A stretch of 64,000 bases of DNA from Melanopsichium pennsylvanicum (Eukaryota; Basidiomycota; Ustilaginomycetes; Ustilaginales). The notes beneath the pieces are model-generated. The model did no database searches. It saw only the letters and a program-made list of their open reading frames with translations, and had not been told where the DNA came from. Shown piece after piece: positions 50,390 to 60,919 of this stretch. The stretch covers positions 372,001 to 436,000 of the forward strand of contig OAPG01000009.1 in NCBI GenBank assembly GCA_900208305.1, written 5' to 3'. Position numbers and translations under genes: made by a program. Numbering within the stretch: the first letter of the stretch is position 1; each line of letters starts with the position of its first letter.

Positions 50390-51342
50390 GGAGAGAGACC
50401 GCTCGTTGAATCGCTTAGGTGGTCACTGTACAGCAAATTACTGTAAAATACGACTCTCACCGTTCAGTATTTAAATTTTTGACATTTGCGATTCTCGGCC
50501 CTCTCTTTGTGCTTATCTTGCATCCACAAGCAAATCGTTTTGCTCTGATCTACAAACATAAAAAGCTTTCTCTGGCTCCTTGGCTACAAGTGGGGTCTTT
50601 TCGATTCCTGTTTGACACTCAATGGCTTTGGAACCATAAGGCATGCTATCTACAAGCTCTGGGCAGATCTTACGAGTTGTCAAAAATGGAGTGACGCTCG
50701 TATTTTGTGCTTGCTCTACATAAGCATAATATTGCAACGATGCACTTCATGCTTGTTTTCGATCAAATATGGTGTCTCAGAAGTGATCAAGGATGGAATC
50801 GAGCTGACGGGTGTGTATGCAAGAAGAAAATGGGGTCTGCGAAGGTAAAAAGGAGAACCCAATTTTCGTTTATATCTTAGGCCACGAAGGCCTATGAATT
50901 GCAAAGTCCCGAAACAAAATATGCGACACTTGCTCGTGCCGCCACCTCGAAACCCTTCTCGCTACTGTTCAGCCTATTTGGTGACCAATGTCTTCCGAAA
51001 AAGTGAAGAGCATCCCCTCGTTGTCCTGCGTTCATCTAGGTAGGGTGATACCAACCCATATTTCGATCATTTTGCAACCCGTACTGTAGGGTACCGTACG
51101 GTAAATTTAGAGAATGTTCTGAAGTCAGTTATAGAACGGTCGCCTCTATTGCCTCGGACCTTGAGCAATTATCGTACAGTCGCATCGCGAACAATGTACT
51201 TTGGCAAAGGTCATCAAAGCTCATCTGTGCTGTGTCCCAGGCCTAGGCTCTCCCTTACGCATCAGGGCAGGCGCTTGTTTTAGGGTCACGAGAACCTAAT
51301 ATGTGTGTATATATTGTACTATTGTTCGTCTTTTAAAACAAA
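50390..51342. other. Spacer between aminopeptidase P and tRNA-Arg
   Basis: AT-rich spacer of about 950 bp with ACTGTAAAATACG at 50440-50453 and a CGTACTGTAGGGTACCGTACGGTAAATTTAG stretch around 51080-51111. No protein gene or other RNA gene was recognised. Confidence 0.4.
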
Positions 51343-51443
51343 GGGTCTTTAGCTCAGCAGTAGAGCGGCAGACTTCGGCTTCATATCGAAGGTCCTAACC
51401 ACAGGCATTCTGCAGGTCGCGGGTTCAATCCCCGTAGGACTCT
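51343..51443 (+). tRNA. trnR-UCG: tRNA-Arg (anticodon TCG, codon CGA) with a 29-nt intron
   Basis: It folds by hand into a complete cloverleaf: acceptor GGGTCTT/AGGACTC, D stem GCTC/GAGC and anticodon stem GCAGA/TCTGC. The anticodon loop is CTTCGG plus T, the variable loop AGGTC and the T arm GCGGG-TTCAATC-CCCGT. An intron at about 51379-51407 follows position 37. Inside it CGAAG pairs with CTTCG of the anticodon loop, as in nuclear pre-tRNA introns. Box A-like (TAGCTCAGCAG) and box B (GGTTCAATCC) promoters are internal. A T5 pol III terminator follows within 10 nt of the end. Confidence 0.92.
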
Positions 51444-51445
51444 AT

Positions 51446-51451
51446 TCTTTT
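51446..51451 (+). terminator. Pol III T-run terminator of tRNA-Arg
   Basis: TCTTTTTG follows the tRNA 3' end within 10 nt. It is the only T5 immediately downstream and fits normal pol III termination. Confidence 0.7.
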
Positions 51452-52510
51452 TGCGCTTCTTTTTCTTCCGCATGAAACATGCAACTATCTCCTTTACGTG
51501 TGCACGGCTCTAAGGACCGCCCAACTTGACAGGATAATGTGCGTCGAGGAAATGTCATTTTGACGGTGATATGGTGGTAAAATTACAGCACGGAGTGCAG
51601 CGAAATGTTGAAAGATGTACTGTAAATTTACATTACATCACAGTAAATTTTCTGGCCTGCTCAGGTGGATGCACTTGATTGAGGCCAAGTTTGATCCCAT
51701 ATTTTTCACTTGTTTACCGCGTTCCCTTGCCATTTTGGAAACACCACGTCCGCATCAACAAAAAAATCATCTCCTAAATCTGCCTAGAGTTAGGGTTGTG
51801 GCTGGGGTTGGGGTGAGAGCTGGATTTCGTGTTTCTGGCTCCTCAATTATCATCACGAAAGGGGTTTTGATGGTATGAAAATGTGAATTGCAATTCGAGA
51901 AACATTAATTAAAATTTTGGATTTTAGCGGCCTGTACAAAAAGGCAAAGAGGCTGCAGACGGCGATATTGGAAAAAGCAAGGAAATAAGCGAGCGCTACT
52001 TGGCTCAGTTGGGTAAGGTTAAATATTATATGACGTCGAAGATTTATCATTAAAAGCCTATGTTACTCCAGACGGTGCCTTAAAAAAAATACGATTTGTA
52101 TTGTGCAGGGGAACTTGCGTGTAGAATGGTTCCGATGGATTGCACTAGTTCGTACTGAAGGATGGAAGAGACGCCGTCTGATGAAATTTATTTGGGTGGC
52201 TCGTACGGTCTGGTTTTGAGCTTCCCACGCAGAGCTTTTTAACAACATTTGATGCAATGGAATGAGACGGTGCTACATGATAGGAGCACGCAAACTTGCG
52301 ATCGAGCTTGCATCGAACGTCGCTATGCATTGCATATGAGGAGGGAGAAAATTGGCATGAAAGTTTGACCGTAAACGTCCTCAAAGGAGCCCTCTCTCTC
52401 ATGAAATTGCTGGTTGGGATTCCTCAAAAGCTGCTATGTACTAAGCTTCACATTCGGGTGAGGTCATTCACCACTATTTCGTCTCACAAACGCATCATGT
52501 TGAACAGAAA
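51452..52510. other. AT-rich spacer after tRNA-Arg
   Basis: This 1.06-kb spacer contains TGTACTGTAAATTTACATTACATCACAGTAAATTT at about 51617-51651, with a perfect GTAAATTTAC palindrome. A GTTAGGGTTGTGGCTGGGGTTGGGG stretch lies near 51789. The right end holds the 3' UTR of the transcription factor gene. No gene is supported. Confidence 0.4.
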
Positions 52511-54341
52511 TTACCATTGCCTTAACTCCTGGGATGCCGTCTCTCCATGATCTGCGCCCAAGCCTGCACGAAGCTCATTATGACTACTTTGAGTTGCTCC
52601 ACCCGGAGTACATTCCCTGAGTATCTCTTCTTGCTCGTTGAAAAATGTTCGTGGTCGAGGCACATCAAATAGAGGTGGTGGTGGAGATGGCGGAGGTGGA
52701 CGAACAGGTCTCTGCGCTGTTGTCAAAGAGGACGCTTCCACATTTGTATCGGTCCATATGCTGTTCAGCGTTGAAGTAGAAGAGCTGTTCTGTGCACGTG
52801 AAAGAGCTGACGAAGGATCAGAGGATTCGTTGAGCATGCTGTTGAACCTGAAAGATGGCGTATTTGAAGTTGAATCATGTTCGTTCATGGAGTGCGCAAG
52901 AGCAAGAGGAAGAGAGGAACCTGTGGTCCAAGGTCTATTCCCGGGTTGAATCTGGAATTGCATGTGCTGCAGAGGTGGTCCATAGGCAAAGCTACTGGTG
53001 AAAGAAGCCTCAGTAGCTGTGGAATCGCGCCTTTCCTCTCCCATTCCAACGACAAAACTGCTGATACTATTTAAGTGGCTGCTACTATATCGCAACGGCG
53101 TAGGTCGGATCACCTGTGGCAAATGCATCCCACCTTGCTGCTGCTGTCCGCCATAAAACGTTCCAACTCCACGCTGTTCTCGAGAAGTTGTATGAAAAGG
53201 GGCCATGATATTCGACCCGAAAGGTGGAGGAACAACATTTGTCGTCGACGAAGTCGTCGATGATGTTGACGCAACCTCTCTGGACGTGTAACCGACCATC
53301 GGTGTGCAGGGTGCAGTGTTCCTTCTTAGCCCATAGGGTACGGTCATGTTTGCATACCGTAAATTACGGTGCTTGTCCGCCCGTTTCGGTCCAATGTTCA
53401 TACCCGACATCGAGGAAAATTCACCGTGAGTCGGATGTCGCAAGGAAGAAGAAGAAGAAGGAAAAGATGATGATGATGGCTGCGATACAATATCAACAAG
53501 CGTGTTCATCGGTCCGAGCATCTTGCCTTTCCTCTCGTGTCTGGAGTACACGCAAAGTATAGATTGCTTTGCGCATCGTTGACATGGTTGTGTTCCGGAA
53601 CACTGTATGTAATCCGAGCCAACCAAAGAGAAATCCCCCGACTCTTGAAGTTTGATTAGCAACCATATCTTTCCACTTGAGGTGCAACAAAAGAAATGCA
53701 AAGAAGAAAAGAAAAACATGACATGGAGGGAGGAAAGGCCAGGGGGTTCTACTTACTTTTGCTTTACGCTGTCGACAATGTTCACAAGCATGTGAGACAC
53801 GGAAACCTTTACTGTCGAGCATTTCCTCAACATGTCGCTCAGTCGCTCGTTGAGAGTCTTCCAAATCTCTGCGGGTTTGCATCTCGAGCATTTCCGCTTG
53901 GGCTTGGATCATGCCCATATTCAGGATGGCTTGTGGTTGAGGTTGAGACAAAGCTGACGGATTACGAGCGGATGAAGACGAGGAAGAAGAATTACTGCGT
54001 CGCCAAAATTCGTCGCTGGTTGATGGTGGTGGTGGTATTGGCTGCTGATATCGATATGGAACGATTGAGTCGAATGAGTGGGCCCTTGGTGAGATTGCTG
54101 GAGACCAGTTTGCGATTGTTGAGGCCATGACGTTTAAAGAAGGGCCATCGACATGGTTGGAACTCCCATCCTTTGCCGAATCGGCATCACGGCGGAGCAT
54201 CGTCCTGGTGCAAGGGAACAACACTTGGTCTTGCGGTGAGTGGAAGTGACTGGATGCGCTAAGTGCAGGTGAAGAGAGAGTGGAAGCGGAAGAATGTGTT
54301 TCTTCTATCCACCTTAGATACGAATGCTCTGAGAAGTGCAA
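52511..54341 (-). CDS. Zn2Cys6 fungal transcription factor, 2 exons
   Basis: Exons 54341-53757 and 53602-52511 join in frame to 558 residues. The intron (154 nt, GTAAGT...ACAG) falls between the second and third cysteines. Splicing creates a perfect Zn2Cys6 binuclear cluster, with Cys at 186, 189, 196, 202, 205 and 212 and the basic RQRKAK between. A short helix rich in Gln/Glu/Arg precedes the cluster (about 150-180), which could be a coiled-coil dimer element in an unusual N-terminal position. The rest is Ser/Thr/Pro/Gln-rich and likely disordered; I see no fungal-specific middle homology region. Target genes and pathway are unknown. The N-terminal start is the first ATG of the open frame and is less certain than the cluster. 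Confidence 0.85.
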
Positions 54342-56576
54342 ATGACATTCGCGAGAGGGTGCGGAAGGTCAACATATGTTCAATGTACTGTTACATCCAA
54401 GGAGTCTTTTATAAAACTCTATGATGTATATCCGTACTCGAAGAAAAGGTGAGAAGTTCTTCTCTGCAGCACTTCCATCCCACATTACCTTTCGTGCTTT
54501 TCACATTTCTTCAATGCCGATGAAAGTCTGACTTGACCCACCTTACGCGCACAAATATCGAAATGACCTGTTCTCGGGAACCTGGATCCGATTCTGTCCA
54601 CTCTGAAGGAGTCCCTCATTATTCCATCTCATGAGTCCCGAGTCTGCTCTGTTCACATTCTTGAAGGCTGTCGTGCACTTGAACAAAATGGAAGGGAATG
54701 GGGAGAAGGAGAAGGAGAAGCCTCGCGAATGGTCGCACACGACGGCTGTTTGCGATCCTTGTGCAGGACCATGGCCAGGTTGTCAGTGCGAGTAGAGATT
54801 TGACCGAAGAAATTCGACCTGCTTCAGGTTGCCGCGAGTGGTTTCATTTGCGCATAGCTTCATCAGGGAGCATGCTTTCTGACTATAGGCGGTCGGCCAT
54901 ATGAAGCGATGCTATCGCATCAATGGTGAAAGGGGTCAAAAGAGCGAGCATTCCAAAGTGCTGCAATATTACTGCGCGCTGCGTTCCCGTTTCCGCTTTG
55001 TACGTTTTCTACCGTACACAGATGCGAGCACATCGCCCACCACCGCCTTTTTTCTTGGATAGCCTTCATTTTTGGAAGCTTTGTATTTCTTCCCAAGAGC
55101 TTTTCATCCCAAAGAACTATCATGGATGAGTTCAGAAGGAAAGAACAAAAGGGAAATCCGATCCCGAAGGCTCACAAAGATGCTCTGTCGTCTGAGCGCA
55201 GGGTTACAAGGCAGCAGCATCGAGAGTGTGGGAATCAGTCAGTTGATCATGGCTCTTCTCAAATGAATTCATTTGTACGCACATGAACCACGTCACAATG
55301 AATTTCAAGGTGGCCAGTCAAGAGGACGAACGAATTGTCAACCTTTTCCGCGGTTGCCAACCGGACAGCTGGACGGCAATTCGACCTATACCAAAGCAAT
55401 GTGATTTTGCAATGCAGTATAGTAACATTCCCAGGGTAACTAGCAAAAAAAGGAGAGCAGACCACCTCTACACATGGGTCACGACTACATCGAACACGTC
55501 AAGGTGAGATTGGAGCTGTGCTGCACTGTGTGGAAGTCGGTGGGCGAAGGTGGGCCTGGGGTACGCACAAGCTGCAGCGATGTGTGGCGACGTTATTGTT
55601 CAATGTGATGCTCGTTCTGGCTGCTTTCGCGCGTGGCAGCCATGCGCGGAAACGAAAGCAACAGCTAGAGACGGAAGTTAGACCAGCCGAATGAAAAGGT
55701 CCTAAGGTTTCGAAACATTGCCGGCAGCACAAAGTTCATGTCAGTACACGAAACAATGAAGGCGCGAACGAGCGAATTCTCGGTTAGGGTTAGCAGGCTA
55801 GGTTTGGACACATTCGCGTGTCCAAATGTGCGGTCCGAACTTACCGACTCCTTCGTGCCAGGTCGTTCGAGATGAGCTAAATATTTTCGGAAAGCTTGAA
55901 TGAACACAGATAGTCCATCGCCATCAGAATGCAAAGTTTCATCCTCGCCTTGAGAGATCCGGATGAGCGAACGCCAAGGATGACAGCTGGGGAGTCAGGG
56001 CCCTTCAGCGGATGGGTTTCAGCACGACAGCGTTACACAAAAAAAAGAATCGACAGCATCAATGAGCACCGCTACCACGCCTTCAGCCCTAATTTGAGAT
56101 GCATGGACTTCCATTGTTGTCACGCACGCACCCGTAATGCTGCCAAAAAAAAGCCTTTTCACCCACATGCCAAAAATATGGTTTCCCTTGTGTCGCATCC
56201 GTGTTCTTGGCACCTATTTGCAAGGACAGTGATACTGAGAGTTGAGGCGAAAGACAAGGTGACGGGCTGATGCTCCGCCGTTGCATAAGCTGGCTCGTTC
56301 CGGGCAATAGGAAAAGGTTCTCGTATCATGATAAATGCAGGATGGCAGACGAGGTATAACGCCCCGCCGCAGGCAACTTCCGCACGGGGAAAAAGCATTG
56401 TCACCTAGCTCAAGGATAGATGCTCTTCTTTGTCCCGCAGTCGCGGCGAATGTGTGGCGTCGGTATCGAATACAATGATAGATCATTGTGTATCTAATGT
56501 GCAGGCTGCTTCAAGGCAAGAAAACGGGTCCAGATCGGCGAAAGCACCGACCAGTACATGCGCAGCTCGTCGATGG
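54342..56576. other. Long spacer between the transcription factor and the mitochondrial-protein gene
   Basis: This 2.2-kb spacer contains the transcription factor promoter and, near its right end, the possible small spliced gene described separately. A GGTTAGGGTTAG telomere-like word lies at about 55784. The stretch 54342-55670 shows no supported feature. Confidence 0.4.
55678..56286 (-). CDS. Possible small spliced gene, unrecognised product (weak)
   Basis: Three segments (56286-56132, 55986-55845 and 55701-55678) join in frame through two GT..AG introns of 145 and 143 nt to 106 codons. Donors are GTGCGT and GTAAGT; acceptors are CCCCAG and CTTAG. The joined sequence is protein-like (for example GKPYFWHVGEKAFFWQHYG and DGLSVFIQAFRKYLAHLERPG), and each segment ends in a stop or shift if unspliced. 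I recognise no family, no signal peptide is visible at this start, and an upstream exon could be missing. It could be a real small gene, a decayed gene, or chance in the 3' region of the minus-strand gene ending at 56577. Confidence 0.25.
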
Positions 56577-59500
56577 TCAAGGCTTGGCGTTGAAGGTTGT
56601 TCTCGAATTGGTGGCGTGGGACAGTTCTTCGAGCTGCTCGACGAAGCGTTGGTCATGCTTGAAAGCAGTAGTGCCTCGGTACATGAGACTGTCAAGCTCA
56701 TTCTGCCACTTGGAGGGTTTGTCCAAAGCTGCCAGCAGCATCAAGCGCTGCTTCTCCACGTGCAGATTGAAGCCGCTTTGTTTCATGAAGACCTCATAAA
56801 CACCGAGTCCGGACTTGAGATCCTCGCATCGGCGACAGGCATCGATAAGAGCAGAAACGACAGCTGAATGTACGTTGACCTGAGCGGGCTTTTCTTTACT
56901 CGAGATCGGTACTTTGCCGATCGAATCGCGCTGAGCGGGCTGAAGAGGTCCATCTCTTCTGAATGTCTGCTCCGAAGCGTGCCTGAAAAGGTCAAGGGTC
57001 TTTTGCAACCGATCCTGTCGCTCTGGAGATGTGAGTACAACGAGACATGCATACATCTTTGATGCCAAACGCAATGTCCAAGAGTCGCTGTCCGGATCGA
57101 CTCCTAAATCCACGAGCTCCTTGAAGAGCTCCTCGATGTGCGCACAACCCGAGGCTACAGCATCTGCACTCAGGCCCGACCCCCTCCCTCCCAGCGGTCC
57201 ATCGTCGTCAATTGCGTCCATGACCATCGATAATTGCGTCCTCATGACCGCATTATAGGCTTTGCGGACATGTTTGCTGGTAATGTTGTATTGCGTCTGC
57301 GCCCGCGACACGCTAGTGTCTTCCTTGCTTTTCGACGTGCCAAAGAGGTGATGGCTAAGACCCAGCCTAAACTCATCAAAGAGACGAAGAACTTTGCAAC
57401 GCAGACTGTCAGCTTGCACGGAGAAGCTCCTGCTCGACCGATCCAGCGCAACGCTCACCAACTGGAGAGTCGAACTGAGCAGCCATGGATCGAGGTCGGA
57501 CAGGCTAGTGTCAGCCCTGGACATATACGTCTGAAACGAAGTTGCTGCAACTGTGATCCGGGACACATTGGAGGCCATCTCTACGGCAAGGTCCGGAAAA
57601 CCAGCCTCTGCGAAGGAAGCGACAAGACTGCGCGCGAGTGAAGCGGGCAGCAAGATACGCTCCTCCTGCAGCTCCTGCAAAACACGCTGGAGCACGCTGA
57701 TGTGGCCGGCACGAAGCAGATTTTTGACGAAGAGGGCCGTCAGTGACGACGGGAGCGTATTGCCACTTGCAAGCCAGTCCAAATAGAGACGAACAACGAA
57801 ATGAGGCTCGGGAGTGGAGCGAGTGCTTTCAGCGAACAGCCACATGAATGTGGCGTGGTCAGGCGCAGCCAGAGGGTGCAGAGCTGAGCATTGGAGCGAT
57901 CCGGCCTTGAAATCTGTCGACCAAAGCTCTCGGTTTGGCTCGCGGAGACGAATCAGCTGGTAGAGGCGCTTAGAGTACGTGTAGTCGCGCGTACGCATGT
58001 GTAAACCCAGAAGCGTAGCTTGTGCTGCGAAGCTCAAACTGCCTTTGCTCAAGTCCGGATCTCTGGCAAGAATCATGACAGTAAAACGGCGAAGGTAGAC
58101 TTGCAAAGCCTGACGACTGCCATGTTTTTCGTTGCGCTGAGCGATATGAGCCTTGACCTTGGTGAAGCGGGTCCTGGACGGACCAAGGTTGATCACGGAT
58201 GTGGGCAAGCACCAAGCGAAAGCCTTGAGGACGGCCTCGTAAAGGCGAGAGTCTAGATCGACGCCAATGTTGTGCGCGATTGTGTACACCTTGAAGGCAA
58301 GGTGAAGGTCAGAAGACAAGCCCCTATGCGAATCTAAAGATTTGCGTGCATCATGATCGTTGTTCGAAGCCATGCGGTCGGCAAATTGTTCTAGGACAAC
58401 GGTGAAAAGATCGTGGTCTGGCACGGCCTTCCATGACTTTGAGTCATGGGTGTTGCGTGAGGATTGAAAGCCATCAAAGAGGTGCAGAGCGGGTTGCAGG
58501 ATGCCACGTTGCGCGAGCACAAGCGCGACACGCTCTGAAAAAGAGTCGAGGAAGTCTTGTGGAATCTCCAGACCGTCTGCGGAGATCTGCCACTGGTGCC
58601 ACTTTGCTTTGAGAGCGAAGCGGTCATCGGGGAGCTGCAGAGGGTCAGCATTCTTACCATCAAGCTCAAAGGACAGTAGCCACCAGAGGGTGGCCGAGTC
58701 CAAGGTCTGGAGACACTCGTGGATATTGGCTTTTGAGACCTGCACTTGGGATAGCAACGTGAGTCGGAGTGCTTGAAGGATCGGATCGCTCTCATCAATT
58801 GTGGAGGAGACCAGGTCGATTGGCGAGGGCAAGTACTCGGTGCATTTTGGATTTGCGGATCGTTTCTTTGCCAAAGCGGACAGCAGCTGTTCAAAGGGAC
58901 GAGGATCAAGGAAAGGTTGATCTTCGGATTGAGAAGCTTGGCTGACGAGCGTTTGCAATTGCCCAAAAGCGGCTCCGGTGGATCCAAGACGAGACAATGT
59001 GGCTGCGAGGCGTCCTCGCAGTGAGATATGAACTTGATGTGCTGCGCAGTCATCGTGCGCGTCTAGATTTTGGGATAGAGTCTCGAGGATGCTGGACAAT
59101 TGTTTGCGCCTGGTGAAGGTTCGAGACGACCTTGATGCAGCAATCTGCTCTTCCTCGACGATCAGGAGGTAAAGCAATCGGAGGGACAGGGAGGGGGAGA
59201 GTGTCGAGAGTCCGGAATTGTCGGCTGCTGCTGATGATGCGCTGCTAGATGTCCCAATCTGACAGCGTGCTCGGTCGTGGCAGAGTCGGAGGGCCCTGTC
59301 GCAAACTTGGCGGACTGCGGCGTGACTGTCAATGATGTTGTCTGGAGTGCTTCTCACTGTTTTGCGACATTGCAAAGTTAGCACGAGGTCGATGGCGGAT
59401 TTGGGAATTTGCAGGCGGGCTTTGCCGAGTTGGTTGTAGAGATGCCAAGAGAGGTCGGCATTGAGATTCTGAATTGCATCGTACAGAGCGAGCTGAGCAT

Positions 59501-59858
59501 TATTTTGTGGCACGAGATCTAAGTCGAGCAATGGCGGCAGATAGCGCTCCGATGGCAGGTCTTTCGGTTGGCTTGTGCTTGTAGCACTGTCAGATGGCTC
59601 TGTGTCTGGCGCAAAGTCGGATTGAGAAGGGCTGAAGTACGAATTCGAGTGAAAGCTGTGGCGCAGAAGGTGTGATGCAAAGGCAGTCGTTACTGAGCAC
59701 GGCAATGATCGTCGGTCTTTCCGAGGGTGTGCAAAAGTGGGAATGAGGTTCCTATAAGAGTTGGATCCTACGATGGCAGAAGAGTGAATGGGCTCGGACG
59801 CGAGTCGTGTCGATGTGGCGACGCCTTTGTGCAGACGGCCGACGCTCGATCGCAGCAT
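56577..59858 (-). CDS. Large putative mitochondrial helical-repeat (PPR-like) protein
   Basis: The single exon encodes 1093 residues. The first roughly 60 residues are rich in Arg, Ser, Leu and Ala with few acids (MLRSSVGRLHKGVATSTRLA), as in a mitochondrial targeting sequence. The rest is predicted mostly alpha-helical with no obvious catalytic motif. Stretches such as LFVKNLLRAGHISVLQRVLQ, SLVASFAEAGFPDLAVEMA and ALIDACRRCEDLKSGLGVYE resemble degenerate pentatricopeptide helix pairs. Fungal PPR proteins stabilise or translate mitochondrial RNAs, so such a role is plausible, but this is inference from pattern only. I cannot name an orthologue. It is divergent from ABZ1. Confidence 0.8.
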   Translation of the reverse strand: MLRSSVGRLHKGVATSTRLASEPIHSSAIVGSNSYRNLIPTFAHPRKDRRSLPCSVTTAFASHLLRHSFHSNSYFSPSQSDFAPDTEPSDSATSTSQPKDLPSERYLPPLLDLDLVPQNNAQLALYDAIQNLNADLSWHLYNQLGKARLQIPKSAIDLVLTLQCRKTVRSTPDNIIDSHAAVRQVCDRALRLCHDRARCQIGTSSSASSAAADNSGLSTLSPSLSLRLLYLLIVEEEQIAASRSSRTFTRRKQLSSILETLSQNLDAHDDCAAHQVHISLRGRLAATLSRLGSTGAAFGQLQTLVSQASQSEDQPFLDPRPFEQLLSALAKKRSANPKCTEYLPSPIDLVSSTIDESDPILQALRLTLLSQVQVSKANIHECLQTLDSATLWWLLSFELDGKNADPLQLPDDRFALKAKWHQWQISADGLEIPQDFLDSFSERVALVLAQRGILQPALHLFDGFQSSRNTHDSKSWKAVPDHDLFTVVLEQFADRMASNNDHDARKSLDSHRGLSSDLHLAFKVYTIAHNIGVDLDSRLYEAVLKAFAWCLPTSVINLGPSRTRFTKVKAHIAQRNEKHGSRQALQVYLRRFTVMILARDPDLSKGSLSFAAQATLLGLHMRTRDYTYSKRLYQLIRLREPNRELWSTDFKAGSLQCSALHPLAAPDHATFMWLFAESTRSTPEPHFVVRLYLDWLASGNTLPSSLTALFVKNLLRAGHISVLQRVLQELQEERILLPASLARSLVASFAEAGFPDLAVEMASNVSRITVAATSFQTYMSRADTSLSDLDPWLLSSTLQLVSVALDRSSRSFSVQADSLRCKVLRLFDEFRLGLSHHLFGTSKSKEDTSVSRAQTQYNITSKHVRKAYNAVMRTQLSMVMDAIDDDGPLGGRGSGLSADAVASGCAHIEELFKELVDLGVDPDSDSWTLRLASKMYACLVVLTSPERQDRLQKTLDLFRHASEQTFRRDGPLQPAQRDSIGKVPISSKEKPAQVNVHSAVVSALIDACRRCEDLKSGLGVYEVFMKQSGFNLHVEKQRLMLLAALDKPSKWQNELDSLMYRGTTAFKHDQRFVEQLEELSHATNSRTTFNAKP

Positions 59859-60919
59859 CGGACAAAGGCCGTGGGTTGCTGCGAGGCGTGTGAGTGTGAC
59901 GCAGTAAACAGGACGCCTCGATCCACGCCTGTAGGCAATCGCAGGCGAGATTCTTGTTAGATAAGAGCTGATTGATGGTTATTGGTACGCATTGCAAGAG
60001 TTTTGGACCTTTCGAGGCCTGAGCGAGCGAAAGTCGGCTCAGCTAGTGTCGACGAGTGATGATAATATGGTAGATGCTGTGCCGTCTGAGCTGTGCTGTG
60101 ACAGCCAAATCGCAAAATAGGTTGTCTGGAGCAAGAGCAGTGCGATGATGCTGAGATGCGAGCCGTGATTAATGTGATATGATCGTGGTTGATCCTTGTT
60201 CACATGACTAACACCACCAACGCATTGCAAAAGCTTCCAGACTGCACTCTCATTCTAGATTTTTTTTTTGGCAGATGCTGGCTCGGTGAAATACGAGGAC
60301 AACCATGCAGCTTTTCAGGTCCATTCAGGGTTCAGTTCTTCCACTCGCACGAAAAAAAGAGGGAAAAATTTCAATTTAATAAAATAAACGAGAAAAAATA
60401 CTTGAAATGGGGGCCCAAAATCTCACTCAAAACCTTTTGCCGAAATCCGATCAAGTCGGGCCAGCTGCAATTTTCAATTTTGTCGGCTTTGTCGCATTAA
60501 CCTAAACAAACGCTTTGAACAATTCAACAAAGAAACCCTAAAATTTGAACCCTTTTGCATATGATCCTTCCGATTCTTATCTTAGCATTCGTGTCCAACC
60601 ATCTCCACGCTCATCTCTTTCGCCATACAATTCTTGAGCTTGTCACTCTTGCATCACATCTGGATACTTGATCGCAAATATGACAAGCACAGCTTGAACG
60701 CCTTCTCTGCGTTCGCTCGCAGTCGCCTCAATTACAGCTGTCTTCTGAAAGACATACGAGGACAGCAAGATTCGATGATTCGTCTTCTCGTTGCACAGTC
60801 TACCACATCTAACGATATCTATTACCACTCTTCTTCACCTTTGATCCACTAAAAATCCTTCTTGCAGAGCCATTTTCGAATCGAGCAACCGGAAACCATC
60901 CACTTTCTACACATCAAAC
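59859..60919. promoter_or_regulatory. Divergent promoter spacer of the mitochondrial-protein gene and ABZ1
   Basis: This 1.06-kb spacer has a GC-rich left part and an AT-rich right part (A/T runs at 60260-60410). The last 300 bp before ABZ1 is pyrimidine-rich. No gene is supported. Confidence 0.45.

Noticed and set aside
55784..55796. GGTTAGGGTTAG telomere-like word
   Set aside because: Only about two units, embedded in unique sequence, so not evidence of a telomere or fusion point.
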